Shown here piece after piece: positions 51,239 through 59,262 of a stretch of 64,000 nucleotides of DNA. How positions within the stretch are numbered: the stretch's first letter is position 1; each line of letters opens with the position of its first letter. The position numbers were made by a program, and so were the translations under genes. The DNA lies in contig NZ_SZPZ01000001.1 of NCBI RefSeq assembly GCF_005233875.1, positions 1,674,001 to 1,738,000 on the forward strand, written 5' to 3'. The stretch comes from Kribbella jiaozuonensis. GTDB taxonomy: Bacteria; Actinomycetota; Actinomycetes; Propionibacteriales; Kribbellaceae. The notes under the pieces are model-generated. The model ran no database searches and was not told the origin of the DNA. It saw only the letters and a program-made list of their open reading frames with translations.

Positions 51239-52588
51239 ATGCGGATTCTGGTGATAGGCGGTTCGGACGCTGGAATCAGTGCTGCACTGCGGGCGCGCGA
51301 GTGCGACCCGGCCAGCACGGTCACGATGCTGGTCGCGGACGCGTACCCGAACTTCTCCATCTGCGGCATCCCGTACCGGCTGTCCGGCGAGGTCGCCGAC
51401 TGGCCGGACCTTGCCCACCGTACGACGGCCGAGATCGTTGCGACCGGCATCGATCTGCGCATCGACCACACAGCGACCGCGATCGATCCCGCTCGCAAGA
51501 CCGTCACGGCGGTGACACCGGACAGCGAGGTCGAGCTCGAGTACGACCGGCTCGTGATCGGCACCGGCGCGGTGCCGCTGCTTCCGCCGATCGCTGGTCT
51601 CGACGCTCTCGGCCCGGCCGACGGCGTACATCTGCTTCACACCATGGACGAAGCCCGCGCGCTCGACGACGACCTACGTGCGCGCGACGCGCGACGGGTG
51701 GTGATTATCGGCGCGGGCTATATCGGTATCGAGATGGCCGAGGCGCTGACCAACCGCGGTATCGGCGCCACCGTTCTGGAGCGGTTCGACGGTGTCCTTC
51801 CTCGGACCCTCGACCAGCAGTTGGCCGACGAGATCAGCGCCGAGCTCGAGTCCCACGGCGTCGAGGTGCACTGCGGTACTACGGTGACCGAGGTACGGCG
51901 CGACGCCGGCAACCTGACCGTCGTCGCCGCCGAGGCCAAGTGGGCCGCCGATGCGGTCCTCGTCGTCAGCGGAGTCGCCCCGAACAGCGCACTCGCCGCC
52001 ACGACCGGTGTGCGGGTCGACAAGCGCGGCGCGATCGTCGTCGATCGGCAGATGCGTACGAACGTCCCTGATGTCTGGGCTGCGGGCGACTGCGTCCATA
52101 CCCACCATGCCCTGCTCGACGAGCCGACGTACTTGCCGCTGGGAACCACCGCGCACAAGCAGGGCCGGGTGGCCGGCGAGAACGCGGCGGGTGGGCAGAA
52201 GGAGTTCGCCGGGATCGTCGGCACGCAGGTCGTGCGCGTTTTTGATCGTGTCGTAGCCGCGACCGGTCTGCGGGAGGTCGAGGCGGCCGGATACTCGCCG
52301 CTGACGGTGCAGACGACCGCGGACGACCACAAGCGCTATTACCCCGGCGCGACTCCGATCCAGATCCGGCTGACGGGTGACCGCGACACCGGCCGGCTCC
52401 TCGGCGCTCAGCTGGTCGGCACGCACGGCGCTGAGATCGCGAAGCGCGTCGACACGTACGCCGTCGCGCTGCAGAACGGACTGTCGGTCGAGCAGCTCCT
52501 CGATCTCGACCTGTCCTACACCCCGCCTCTCGGAAGCCCGTGGGACGCGACCCAGCTTGCCGCGCAAGGCTGGCTGGCAGCCCGATAG
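51239..52588 (+). CDS. FAD-dependent pyridine nucleotide-disulfide oxidoreductase (CoA-disulfide reductase/NADH oxidase-like)
   Basis: A 449-residue flavoprotein. The FAD motif is VIGGSDAGISAAL at the N-terminus, followed by the redox cysteine in NFSICGIPYRLSG near residue 43 (the single-cysteine type). VVIIGAGYIGIEMAEAL is the NAD(P) motif, and VWAAGDC the second FAD motif. The C-terminal dimer domain is complete. It could recycle the thiol used by the arsenate reductases; that role is inferred from position. CAGGAG precedes the ATG. Confidence 0.87.
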   Translation: MRILVIGGSDAGISAALRARECDPASTVTMLVADAYPNFSICGIPYRLSGEVADWPDLAHRTTAEIVATGIDLRIDHTATAIDPARKTVTAVTPDSEVELEYDRLVIGTGAVPLLPPIAGLDALGPADGVHLLHTMDEARALDDDLRARDARRVVIIGAGYIGIEMAEALTNRGIGATVLERFDGVLPRTLDQQLADEISAELESHGVEVHCGTTVTEVRRDAGNLTVVAAEAKWAADAVLVVSGVAPNSALAATTGVRVDKRGAIVVDRQMRTNVPDVWAAGDCVHTHHALLDEPTYLPLGTTAHKQGRVAGENAAGGQKEFAGIVGTQVVRVFDRVVAATGLREVEAAGYSPLTVQTTADDHKRYYPGATPIQIRLTGDRDTGRLLGAQLVGTHGAEIAKRVDTYAVALQNGLSVEQLLDLDLSYTPPLGSPWDATQLAAQGWLAAR

Positions 52589-52592
52589 CCGG

Positions 52593-53798
52593 TCAGCGTC
52601 GGATGACGGGAATCCGCTGTACCGCGAGGAGCAGTAGACCTGCGAGTGCGCACGCCGCGGCGACCAGCAGGACGAGCGTCCGGTAGCCCAGTGCGGCGGC
52701 AAGCAGCGCACCGCCGAGTGGTGCGGTGGCCTTTGCGATCAGGATCGGCGCGGCCAGCGTGCCCGCGATCGTGCCGTAGCCGGTGGCGCCGTACCGCTGG
52801 AGGAGGATCGCCGGGGTTGCGATCGAGGCGACCCCGAAGCCGAGGCCGAACAGGACGAGGCAGGCGATCGCGCCGAGCAGGTACCGTCCGACAACAGGCA
52901 GGAGGGACATCGCCGCGCCTTGCCCGACCAGGATGAGTCCGACGATCGTGGCCATCGGCAACCATCGGGTCGAGAGCGTGGTGACGACGCGGCCGGTCAC
53001 CGACAGCAGGCCGAGTAGGCCGGCGAGCGTGGCCGCGACGACGGCGGGATGGCCGAGGGTGATCAGATACTGGACCAGATGTACGGCGATCACGGCCAGC
53101 GCGGCGCCGTGGAGTACGAAGGTTGCTGCGAGCAACCAGAAGGCGGGATCGCGCGGTACCCAGGTCGAGCGGCGGAGGTGTAGTTCGTGATGCGGGGCGG
53201 CGGCCGTGCGGCGCAGCCCGATCGCGTGGAGGGGGATGGTGAGTGCTGCCAGCGCGATGGCGAGTACGACGAGCGCCGGCCGCCAGTCGATCCGGTCGAC
53301 CAACTGCCCGGTGAGCGGGATGAAGATCGAGCTGGCGAATCCGGCGACGAGTGTGATGCCCAGCAGCGCCTTGGCCCGCCACTGCGGGTCCGTGGCTGCC
53401 ACGACGACAGCGAACGCCGGCTCGTACAGCACCATCGCCGACGCCACACCGACGAAGACGAATGCGACGTACAGCTCTACCGCGTTGTGGACCTGCGACC
53501 ATCCGAGCACCGCGATGGATCCGACCATCGACCCGGCAGTCATCAGGGCGTGCCCGCCACGGGCGTCGAGCCAGCGCCCGACCGGGATCGACAACAGACC
53601 CGCGACCAGGACGGCGGTGGTGAGGGCACCCGCGGCCGTGGTGTGCGAGATCCCGAGGTCGGTGCTCATCGGGCCGAGGATCACGCTGAAGGCGTAGTAC
53701 AGAACGCCGTACCCGACGGTCTGCGTGATGGCGAGCGAGCCGACGAGCCGGCGCGGTCCGGGGCCGGCCGTGACAGCCGGCCCCGGAGTCGCTGTCAT
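52593..53798 (-). CDS. MFS transporter in the arsenic island
   Basis: A 401-residue, 12-helix major facilitator protein (QTVGYGVLYYAFSVILGPM in helix 1, GRWLDARGGH as motif A). Its ATG is coupled to the stop of the flavoprotein gene (TGATG), so the two work as a pair under the divergent ArsR regulator. It is a candidate exporter of an arsenical made by that flavoprotein. It does not obviously match ArsJ, and no glyceraldehyde-phosphate dehydrogenase gene is present. Confidence 0.82.
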   Translation of the reverse strand: MTATPGPAVTAGPGPRRLVGSLAITQTVGYGVLYYAFSVILGPMSTDLGISHTTAAGALTTAVLVAGLLSIPVGRWLDARGGHALMTAGSMVGSIAVLGWSQVHNAVELYVAFVFVGVASAMVLYEPAFAVVVAATDPQWRAKALLGITLVAGFASSIFIPLTGQLVDRIDWRPALVVLAIALAALTIPLHAIGLRRTAAAPHHELHLRRSTWVPRDPAFWLLAATFVLHGAALAVIAVHLVQYLITLGHPAVVAATLAGLLGLLSVTGRVVTTLSTRWLPMATIVGLILVGQGAAMSLLPVVGRYLLGAIACLVLFGLGFGVASIATPAILLQRYGATGYGTIAGTLAAPILIAKATAPLGGALLAAALGYRTLVLLVAAACALAGLLLLAVQRIPVIRR

Positions 53799-55177
53799 CA
53801 GTTGCAGCAGCCGGACTGCGTGGTCGGCTCGGCGTCGATGACCGTCAGCAGACCGCCGGTGATGCCGGTGGCCAGCCCGCGGCTCACGGGTGCCTCGACG
53901 CTGACCGGTGCCGGTCCGCAGCAGCCGCCTGCGGACTCGTCGGCGGAGTCGCCGTACGCGAGGTTCGACGAGCACACGCCGGTCTCCGGCAGGTTCAGCT
54001 GGACGTCACGTGCAGCTTCCCAGTCGCCGGCCAGCGCGGCGACGACCGAACGCGCCTGCTCGTAGCCGGTGGCCAGCAGGAACGTCGGCGCCCGCCCGTA
54101 CGACTTCGCGCCGACCGCGTAGTACCCGGGCTCGGGGTGCTGGAGTTCGTCGACGCCGTGTGGCGGGACGGTCCCGCAGGAGTGCTGGTTCGGGTCGATC
54201 AACGGCGCCAGCGCACGCGTCGAGCCGAGGATCGGGTCGAGGTCCAGCCGCAGCTCTCCGACCATGTCGTGGTCGGGGCGGAAGCCGGTCGAGTTCACCA
54301 CCGTGTCGGCCACCACCTGCTGGTCTCCGGCCGTGAGCGCCACCCGGCCGTCGGCCGTGCGTGCCATCGACTCGGTGCGGAAGCTGCTGACCAGCTCGAC
54401 GCGCCCCGACTGGACCAGCCGCTTGAGCCGTGTGCCGAGCGCGCCCCGCGCGGGGAGCTCGTCCCCGTCGCCGCCGCCGTACGTGCGTGCCTGGTCGGTG
54501 CCGCGGACGACCCACACGACTTCGGTACCCGGCTCGTGGTCGACCAGCTCGCCCAGCTCGAGCAACGTGGTCGCAGCGGAGTGACCGGCGCCGACGACCG
54601 CCGTACGACGACCCGCGAAGCGCTCACGGTCGCGCCCGAACACGTCCGGCAGCGCGTGTGAGATCGCGTCGGCCACGTCGCCCTCGCCGCGTGCCGGGAT
54701 GCCCGATGCACCAAGGACGTTGGGACGCCGCCAGGTGCCGGCTGCGTCGATCACGGCGGATGCCAGTACCTCGTCGCCGTCCGCGAGACGCAGCAGGAAC
54801 GGTGACGTCTCCCGTCCGGCCGTGCGGATCCGGTCGTACCCGACCCGGGTCACGGCGACGACTTCAGCGCCGTACCGAACGTTGTCGGCCAGCGTCTTGG
54901 CGAGCGGCGCGAGGTAGTCGTCGATCAGGTCGCCGCCGGTCGGCAGTTCGTCCAAGTCGGGCTCGAGCCAGTCCGATGCCTCGAGCAACCGACGCGCGGC
55001 GCTGTCGATGTCGTAACGCCACGGGCTGAACAGCTTCACGTGCCGCCACTCGTCGATCGCGGCCGCAACACTCGGCCCCGATTCGAGCACCAAGAACTCG
55101 ACTCCGCGTTCGGCGAGATGCGCCGCCGCGGCCAGTCCCACCGGGCCCGCTCCGATGACTACCACCGGCTCTGTCAC
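53798..55177 (-). CDS. FAD-dependent monooxygenase-like protein with cysteine-pair tail (ArsO-like)
   Basis: A 459-residue flavoprotein with VVIGAGPVGLAAAAHL at the N-terminus and a second nucleotide motif TAVVGAGHSAATTLLEL near 190-207, the layout of flavin-containing monooxygenases. The last 60 residues carry Cys402 (ETGVCSSN), a CC pair at 419-420 (GGCCGP) and a terminal CC pair at 457-458 (SGCCN). These could bind trivalent arsenic. It is divergent from ArsR over a perfect inverted repeat and coupled to the MFS gene. Confidence 0.83.
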   Translation of the reverse strand: MTEPVVVIGAGPVGLAAAAHLAERGVEFLVLESGPSVAAAIDEWRHVKLFSPWRYDIDSAARRLLEASDWLEPDLDELPTGGDLIDDYLAPLAKTLADNVRYGAEVVAVTRVGYDRIRTAGRETSPFLLRLADGDEVLASAVIDAAGTWRRPNVLGASGIPARGEGDVADAISHALPDVFGRDRERFAGRRTAVVGAGHSAATTLLELGELVDHEPGTEVVWVVRGTDQARTYGGGDGDELPARGALGTRLKRLVQSGRVELVSSFRTESMARTADGRVALTAGDQQVVADTVVNSTGFRPDHDMVGELRLDLDPILGSTRALAPLIDPNQHSCGTVPPHGVDELQHPEPGYYAVGAKSYGRAPTFLLATGYEQARSVVAALAGDWEAARDVQLNLPETGVCSSNLAYGDSADESAGGCCGPAPVSVEAPVSRGLATGITGGLLTVIDAEPTTQSGCCN

Positions 55178-55202
55178 GATCGTCCTCCGTGCTGTCTAGA
55201 TA

Positions 55203-55240
55203 CTTGTCTAATCACGAAGCTTGCCTCCTGATTAGACAAG
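55203..55240. promoter_or_regulatory. ArsR operator: perfect 12-bp inverted repeat
   Basis: CTTGTCTAATCA at 55203-55214 and its exact reverse complement at 55229-55240 are separated by 14 bases. They lie in the 78-base gap between the divergent flavoprotein and ArsR genes. The size and the ATCA/TGAT inner ends fit ArsR-family sites. One bound regulator would silence both directions. Confidence 0.75.
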
Positions 55241-55255
55241 AGTCAACATAGACAC

Positions 55256-55603
55256 ATGCCGAAACAGGAACTGACCGTGCTGAACACGTGCTGTACGCCG
55301 ATCTCCGAGGCCGCCCTCGACCCGGCCCAGGCCGCGGACGGCGCCGCGGTGTTCAAGGCACTGTCCGACCCGATCCGGCTCCGCCTGATGTCGATCATCG
55401 CCTCAGCCGGCGACGAGGTCTGCGTCTGCGACATCACCCCGAACTTCGACGTCAGCGGCCCGACAATCTCCCACCACCTGAAGGTCCTCCGCGAAGCCGG
55501 CCTCGTCGACTGCGAACGCCGCGGCACCTGGGTCTACTACTGGCCCCTCCCTGAACGCCTCACCTGGCTCTCCACCCTGCTGTCGGTCCCCTCACCCGCC
55601 TGA
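55256..55603 (+). CDS. arsR: ArsR-family arsenic-responsive repressor
   Basis: A 115-residue winged-helix repressor (KALSDPIRLRLMSII, SGPTISHHLKVLREAGLV). Possible arsenite ligands are the N-terminal pair Cys12-Cys13 and Cys56/Cys58 in EVCVCDI. An N-terminal CC pair plus a cysteine in the VCVCD region resembles the Corynebacterium glutamicum ArsR1 type. Arsenite binding should release it from the inverted repeat just upstream and induce the flavoprotein/MFS pair. Confidence 0.92.
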   Translation: MPKQELTVLNTCCTPISEAALDPAQAADGAAVFKALSDPIRLRLMSIIASAGDEVCVCDITPNFDVSGPTISHHLKVLREAGLVDCERRGTWVYYWPLPERLTWLSTLLSVPSPA

Positions 55604-55647
55604 CCAACACCAGCTGGCACCGCTGCGACAGCGAGCGGTTGGGTCAG
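55600..55647. terminator. Nested hairpin spanning two convergent stop codons
   Basis: Outer arms CTGACC (55600-55605) and GGTCAG (55642-55647) enclose inner arms ACCGCT (55619-55624) and AGCGGT (55634-55639). The outer arms contain the stop codons of arsR and of the XRE-cupin gene. The position fits a bidirectional terminator at the edge of the arsenic island; no T-tract is seen. Confidence 0.38.
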
Positions 55648-56243
55648 GGCTGAGGGGTTGGAGGTGTTCGGAGGTTCATTCGTTCGCCGGGTCTGGCGAA
55701 GATGCTGAGGATCTCTGACGGTTCGTGTCCAGTGCTGCCGAACCAGTGCGGCAGGTGGGTATCGAACTCGGCGATCTCGCCTGGCCCGAGTACCCAGTCT
55801 TGTTCGCCGAGGACGAGACGTAGGTGCCCTGACAGGACGTAGATCCACTCGTGGCCGTCGTGGGCTCGAGGCTCCGGGGTGGTCTTGCCGGTCGGGATGA
55901 CGATCTTCCACACCTGCATGCCGTCGGGTTGCCGGGTGAGTGGGATGACCGTCCGGCCCTTGACCTTGCCTGGTTTGAGGCGGATTCGCGGGTCACCGAC
56001 CTCGGGTGCGTCGACCAGGTCGTCCAGCGGCACCCGGTAGGCCTGCGACAGAGCGAGCAGCAGCTCCAAGGTCGGTCGCCGGTGTCCGGTCTCAAGTCGC
56101 GAGAGCGTGCTCTTGGAGATGCCGGTCGTGGTCGCCAGACCGGCCAGCGTGATGCCGCGCAGGGCACGAATCCGCTGCAGCCGCGGCCCGACCTGCTCGA
56201 GTACGGCAGCGATGGCGCCTGAGGTGTGGTCCACAAGCCTCAT
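55644..56243 (-). CDS. XRE-family regulator with C-terminal cupin domain
   Basis: A 199-residue regulator. The helix-turn-helix is at about residues 18-70 (LQRIRALRGITLAGLATTTG, SKSTLSRLETGHRRPT). A cupin sensor follows at about 100-185 with HDGHEWIYVLSGHLRLVLG and DTHLPHWFGS carrying the metal-type His and Glu. Such proteins often control an adjacent redox gene; here the divergent partner is a truncated flavoprotein. The ATG at 56243 is chosen over an upstream in-frame ATG because the conserved domain starts soon after it. Confidence 0.88.
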   Translation of the reverse strand: MRLVDHTSGAIAAVLEQVGPRLQRIRALRGITLAGLATTTGISKSTLSRLETGHRRPTLELLLALSQAYRVPLDDLVDAPEVGDPRIRLKPGKVKGRTVIPLTRQPDGMQVWKIVIPTGKTTPEPRAHDGHEWIYVLSGHLRLVLGEQDWVLGPGEIAEFDTHLPHWFGSTGHEPSEILSIFARPGERMNLRTPPTPQP

Positions 56244-56279
56244 CTCACTGCGAATTCCCACAAACAGCAACGATCCTTG

Positions 56280-56294
56280 GCGAGAGATCCTCGC
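56280..56294. promoter_or_regulatory. Palindrome between XRE-cupin gene and flavoprotein stub
   Basis: GCGAGAGATCCTCGC has 5-bp arms around a 5-base centre, midway between the divergent starts at 56243 and 56312. It is a possible operator for the XRE-cupin regulator. Confidence 0.3.
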
Positions 56295-56311
56295 GGACCC
56301 AGTCTGATCCC

Positions 56312-56434
56312 ATGAGTGAGTACGACGTAGTTGTCATCGGCGGAGGGGCCGCCGGCCTGTCCGCCGCCCTGGTCCTGTCCCGGGCCCGCCGCAAGGTTGT
56401 GGTGGTTGACGCCGGTTCGCGGTGCCGATTGTGA
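56312..56434 (+). pseudogene. Truncated thioredoxin-reductase-like flavoprotein (N-terminal 40 residues)
   Basis: The frame encodes MSEYDVVVIGGGAAGLSA, the FAD-binding Rossmann start of NAD(P)/FAD oxidoreductases, runs to VVVVDAGSR and then stops at 56432. A complete member has about 300 residues. The following 150 bases to the next gene show no continuation in any frame, so the remainder has been deleted. Its place opposite an XRE-cupin regulator is a standard pairing, which supports a once-intact gene. Confidence 0.65.
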
Positions 56435-56585
56435 TCTACGGCGTCATGCCTCAGCTGCACCGACTCCGGATACGCATCCTGACTCGATCCGCCAAACCGC
56501 TCAGCCCGGCCGAACAACCACAGCCGCACCAGTCGCACTGACGCTGATCAACCGACGCAATCTACAGTCCGGAAAGGATCTCCCG

Positions 56586-57023
56586 ATGGCGACGATCACC
56601 GCACCTTCGGCGCACACGAGCCCGGCCGACCTGCCGCTCTACCGCCTGCACCTCATGCGAGCCGGATACCTCCTCATGGGCATCGGTCTCGCCGTCGTCA
56701 AGTGGCCGGCCGTCATCAGCCACAGCGACTCCTGGCCGCTGTTCGAGGGAGTCGTCGCCTGCATCCTCACCGCCATGTCGCTCCTGGCATTCCTCGGATT
56801 GCGCTACCCCGTCCGGCTGCTACCCATCCTGCTGTTCGAGTCGATCTGGAAGATCATCTGGCTCGCCGTCGTGGCGCTCCCCAAAGCAGCCGCGGGCACC
56901 ATGGACGCAGCCACCCAGGAGGTCACGATCAACTGCGCAGTTGTCATCGTCATCCTCGCGGTAACCCCGTGGCGGTACGTCTGGCAGCACTACGTACGCA
57001 CTCCCGGCGACAGCTGGCGCTAA
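56586..57023 (+). CDS. Small four-helix membrane protein
   Basis: A 145-residue protein of unknown function with four predicted transmembrane helices (about 22-42, 52-72, 78-98 and 115-133) and short basic ends. GGAAAGGA lies upstream of the ATG at 56586. Conserved-looking residues include PLYRLHLMRAGYLLMG and LFESIWKIIWL. It may once have been in the flavoprotein transcript. It ends 46 bases from the convergent cyclase gene. Confidence 0.65.
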   Translation: MATITAPSAHTSPADLPLYRLHLMRAGYLLMGIGLAVVKWPAVISHSDSWPLFEGVVACILTAMSLLAFLGLRYPVRLLPILLFESIWKIIWLAVVALPKAAAGTMDAATQEVTINCAVVIVILAVTPWRYVWQHYVRTPGDSWR

Positions 57024-57068
57024 TCGCCGAGAGATCACCACGGTGACACCCGGTCGTCGCTGGCGGTC

Positions 57069-57998
57069 TTATGCCAGTGCTACTGGGCGGAGGGCGAAGC
57101 CGGCCGTGATGCCGCGGAGTTTGGGCACCAGAGCGATGTAGCAGAACCGGTAGGTCCGGCTGGCCGCAAGCTCTTCCAGGTAATGCAGTTCGCCCATCGG
57201 TACGCCCTGCTCGACCAGCAGGTACGAGTGCACCGGTGACTGGTTGTCGCCGTCGACGGGCGGCATCACCTCGACTGTGGACGTGTCACTGCCGATGAGC
57301 ATCGCGCCGCAGTCCTCGACGAGCCATCGTGCGCTCTCAAGCGTGAGACCGGCGGTGTCCGGTCCGGTGAGCGCGGTGTGGTTCGCGCCCACTTCGCCCC
57401 AGTGCCGCAGCGCACCGGTGCGGATCAGGACGACATCTCCGGGACGTATCTCGGTCTCCTGCCGGCGCAAAGCGTCCTGCAGGTCGGTCGGAGTGATCGG
57501 GTAGTGCGGGGAAAGTTCGTCGACTCCCGCGGCCACATCGATCAGCACGCCGGGCGCGATGATCGGCGGGAACGTGTGTGCTGCCGACCTGTCCGGCCCG
57601 AAGTCTCGACCGTGCGCCTCGGCGGTTGCGCCGTTGTACCAGTGCTCGTCGGGGCCGAGCGTGGCGTGGCACAGCCCGTCGATCTGCGTCCCTGCGTGGT
57701 CCGAGACGACAACGAGGGAGGTGTTGAAGCTGACGCCCGGAGCGCCGAGCTCCGTGCTGGCGTCGGCCGTGAGCCCTTGTGGCGTACGGAACGCAACGAC
57801 CTCGGTTCCGACGTGCGGACTGGCAAGGAACGACGTCCGATCGACGAGGACGCCGAGGTCGTACGCCGCACCTGTCTTGATCGACTGCAAGGCGGCGAGG
57901 CGCGACGAGGCATCGATGGTGTTGAGGGCGCCGATCTCGTCGTCGGCGCCCCACACCCAGCCCCAGCCGCGCGACTGTTGCCAGCCGCGTTGGGTCAT
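57069..57998 (-). CDS. Cyclase-family metal-dependent hydrolase (kynurenine formamidase-like)
   Basis: A 309-residue protein of the cyclase/KynB superfamily. Its metal-binding motif is HAGTQIDGLCH (His101, Asp107, His111), the usual H-x-G-T-x-x-D-x3-H pattern, with ADDEIGALN near residue 20. Members hydrolyse formamides or, in some catabolic clusters, lactones. As the last gene of the sugar-acid operon it could act as a lactonase, which is inference. The ATG overlaps the SnoaL-like gene stop. Confidence 0.85.
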   Translation of the reverse strand: MTQRGWQQSRGWGWVWGADDEIGALNTIDASSRLAALQSIKTGAAYDLGVLVDRTSFLASPHVGTEVVAFRTPQGLTADASTELGAPGVSFNTSLVVVSDHAGTQIDGLCHATLGPDEHWYNGATAEAHGRDFGPDRSAAHTFPPIIAPGVLIDVAAGVDELSPHYPITPTDLQDALRRQETEIRPGDVVLIRTGALRHWGEVGANHTALTGPDTAGLTLESARWLVEDCGAMLIGSDTSTVEVMPPVDGDNQSPVHSYLLVEQGVPMGELHYLEELAASRTYRFCYIALVPKLRGITAGFALRPVALA

Positions 57999-58468
57999 GC
58001 CGGTTGTTCCCGCGTGATCGGCGACTTCAGCGGGTAGCCGCGCTCGGCGTAGTCGAAGCCGCCGAGCTCGAGCTGTTCGAGATCACTGTCCTGCGGCGAG
58101 GCGTAGTACGCGCGGATCTCGCGGATCAGGCCACTTTCGTGGTCGAAGATGTACCACTCGTCACCGCGCAGCATCTTGTGGTGGTAGGTCTTGAAATGAG
58201 TCCACTCGATGACGGCTCGCGCCGACGCGGGATCGGTGATGACCTGGTCGACGGTCCAGACCGAGCCGACCGTCTCGACCGCCTTGACCCAGGCCGTGGC
58301 GATCGCTTCGGCGCCGACGAACGGTCCGCCGTACATGCCGGGCGGGAAGTAGTGGACGCCGTCATCGACGAAGCAGGCCTGGATCTTCGCGGCGTCAGCC
58401 TCGTTGCAGGCATCGAAGTAGGTACGGATGGTCTGCTCCATCCGCTCGTGCGTGAGAACGCTCGACAT
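57995..58468 (-). CDS. SnoaL-like (NTF2-fold) protein
   Basis: A 157-residue single-domain protein with the NTF2-like cone pattern: an N-terminal helix pair (MEQTIRTYFDACNEADAAKI), CFVDDGVHYFPPG, then strands ending RAYYASP. Family members act as small isomerases, dehydratases or binding proteins. It is 10 bases after the FAH-family gene and coupled to the cyclase gene. Its substrate is unknown; it may help with an unstable keto or lactone intermediate. Confidence 0.8.
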   Translation of the reverse strand: MSSVLTHERMEQTIRTYFDACNEADAAKIQACFVDDGVHYFPPGMYGGPFVGAEAIATAWVKAVETVGSVWTVDQVITDPASARAVIEWTHFKTYHHKMLRGDEWYIFDHESGLIREIRAYYASPQDSDLEQLELGGFDYAERGYPLKSPITREQPA

Positions 58469-58478
58469 ACCAATCCTT

Positions 58479-59261
58479 TCAGCTGAAGAGGCAGGAGACG
58501 CTGCCCAACGTGTCGAACTCGGCGACGTAGGTCTCGCCGGGCCGCACCGGAGCGGCGCGGGTCATGGAGCCGGACATCACGTAGTCGCCTGCCCTGAGCG
58601 CTCCGCCGTACTCGGCGATGGCGTTGGCCAGCCACGCAACCGCAGCTGCCGGATGCCCGAGTACGTCGGCGCCGCTGCCGGTGTCGAACTCGTTGCCGTC
58701 GCGGAGCAACCGAACCCGCTCGCCGACCAGATCGAGCCCGGCCTCGTACTTCGTTTCCGGTCCGAAGACGCATCGGGAGCTGCTGCCGTTGTCGGCGACG
58801 GTGTCCGCGAACACGATCCGCCAGTCGTGAACCCTGCTGTCGATGATTTCCAGCGAGGGCAGAACGCTGACGGTCGCGTTCAGCACGTCGTCGGCCGTGA
58901 CGTTCGGTCCACGGAGGTCCTGACCGAGCACGAACGTGATCTCGGGCTCCACCATCGGCGCGATCAGTTGCGAGCTGACGATCGTGCCGCCGACGGGCAC
59001 GACCATGTCGTCGAACAGATGGCCGTAGTCGGGGGTGTCGATCCCGAACAGGTCCTGGATCGCCTTGCTGGTGCAGCCGATCTTCCGGCCGACGAGCCGG
59101 GCTCCGCGTTGGGTACGCAGCCGTACGTACTCCTCCTGTACGGCGTACGCCGACGACGGGTCCAGATCCGGATGCCGCGCGCTCAGCGGCTCGAACGGTA
59201 TTGCGTTCTGCTCGGCCAGGTAGATCTCGCGTCCCAGTTCGGCCACGGTCCTGGTGTCCAT
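58479..59261 (-). CDS. 2-keto-4-pentenoate hydratase/FAH-family enzyme
   Basis: A 260-residue enzyme of the MhpD/HpaH branch of the fumarylacetoacetate hydrolase superfamily. It has GRKIGCTSK at 58-66, the metal ligands Glu105 and Glu107 in VEPEITFVLG, and LEIIDSR around 138-143. It would hydrate a 2-keto-alkenoate or process a 2-keto-3-deoxy acid. It starts 1 base after the enolase-family gene ends, so it is in the same operon. Confidence 0.87.
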   Translation of the reverse strand: MDTRTVAELGREIYLAEQNAIPFEPLSARHPDLDPSSAYAVQEEYVRLRTQRGARLVGRKIGCTSKAIQDLFGIDTPDYGHLFDDMVVPVGGTIVSSQLIAPMVEPEITFVLGQDLRGPNVTADDVLNATVSVLPSLEIIDSRVHDWRIVFADTVADNGSSSRCVFGPETKYEAGLDLVGERVRLLRDGNEFDTGSGADVLGHPAAAVAWLANAIAEYGGALRAGDYVMSGSMTRAAPVRPGETYVAEFDTLGSVSCLFS

Positions 59262-59262
59262 G

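Noticed and set aside
52593..53798. Assignment of the MFS protein as ArsJ
   Set aside because: ArsJ works with an adjacent glyceraldehyde-3-phosphate dehydrogenase gene, which is absent; the partner here is a flavoprotein.
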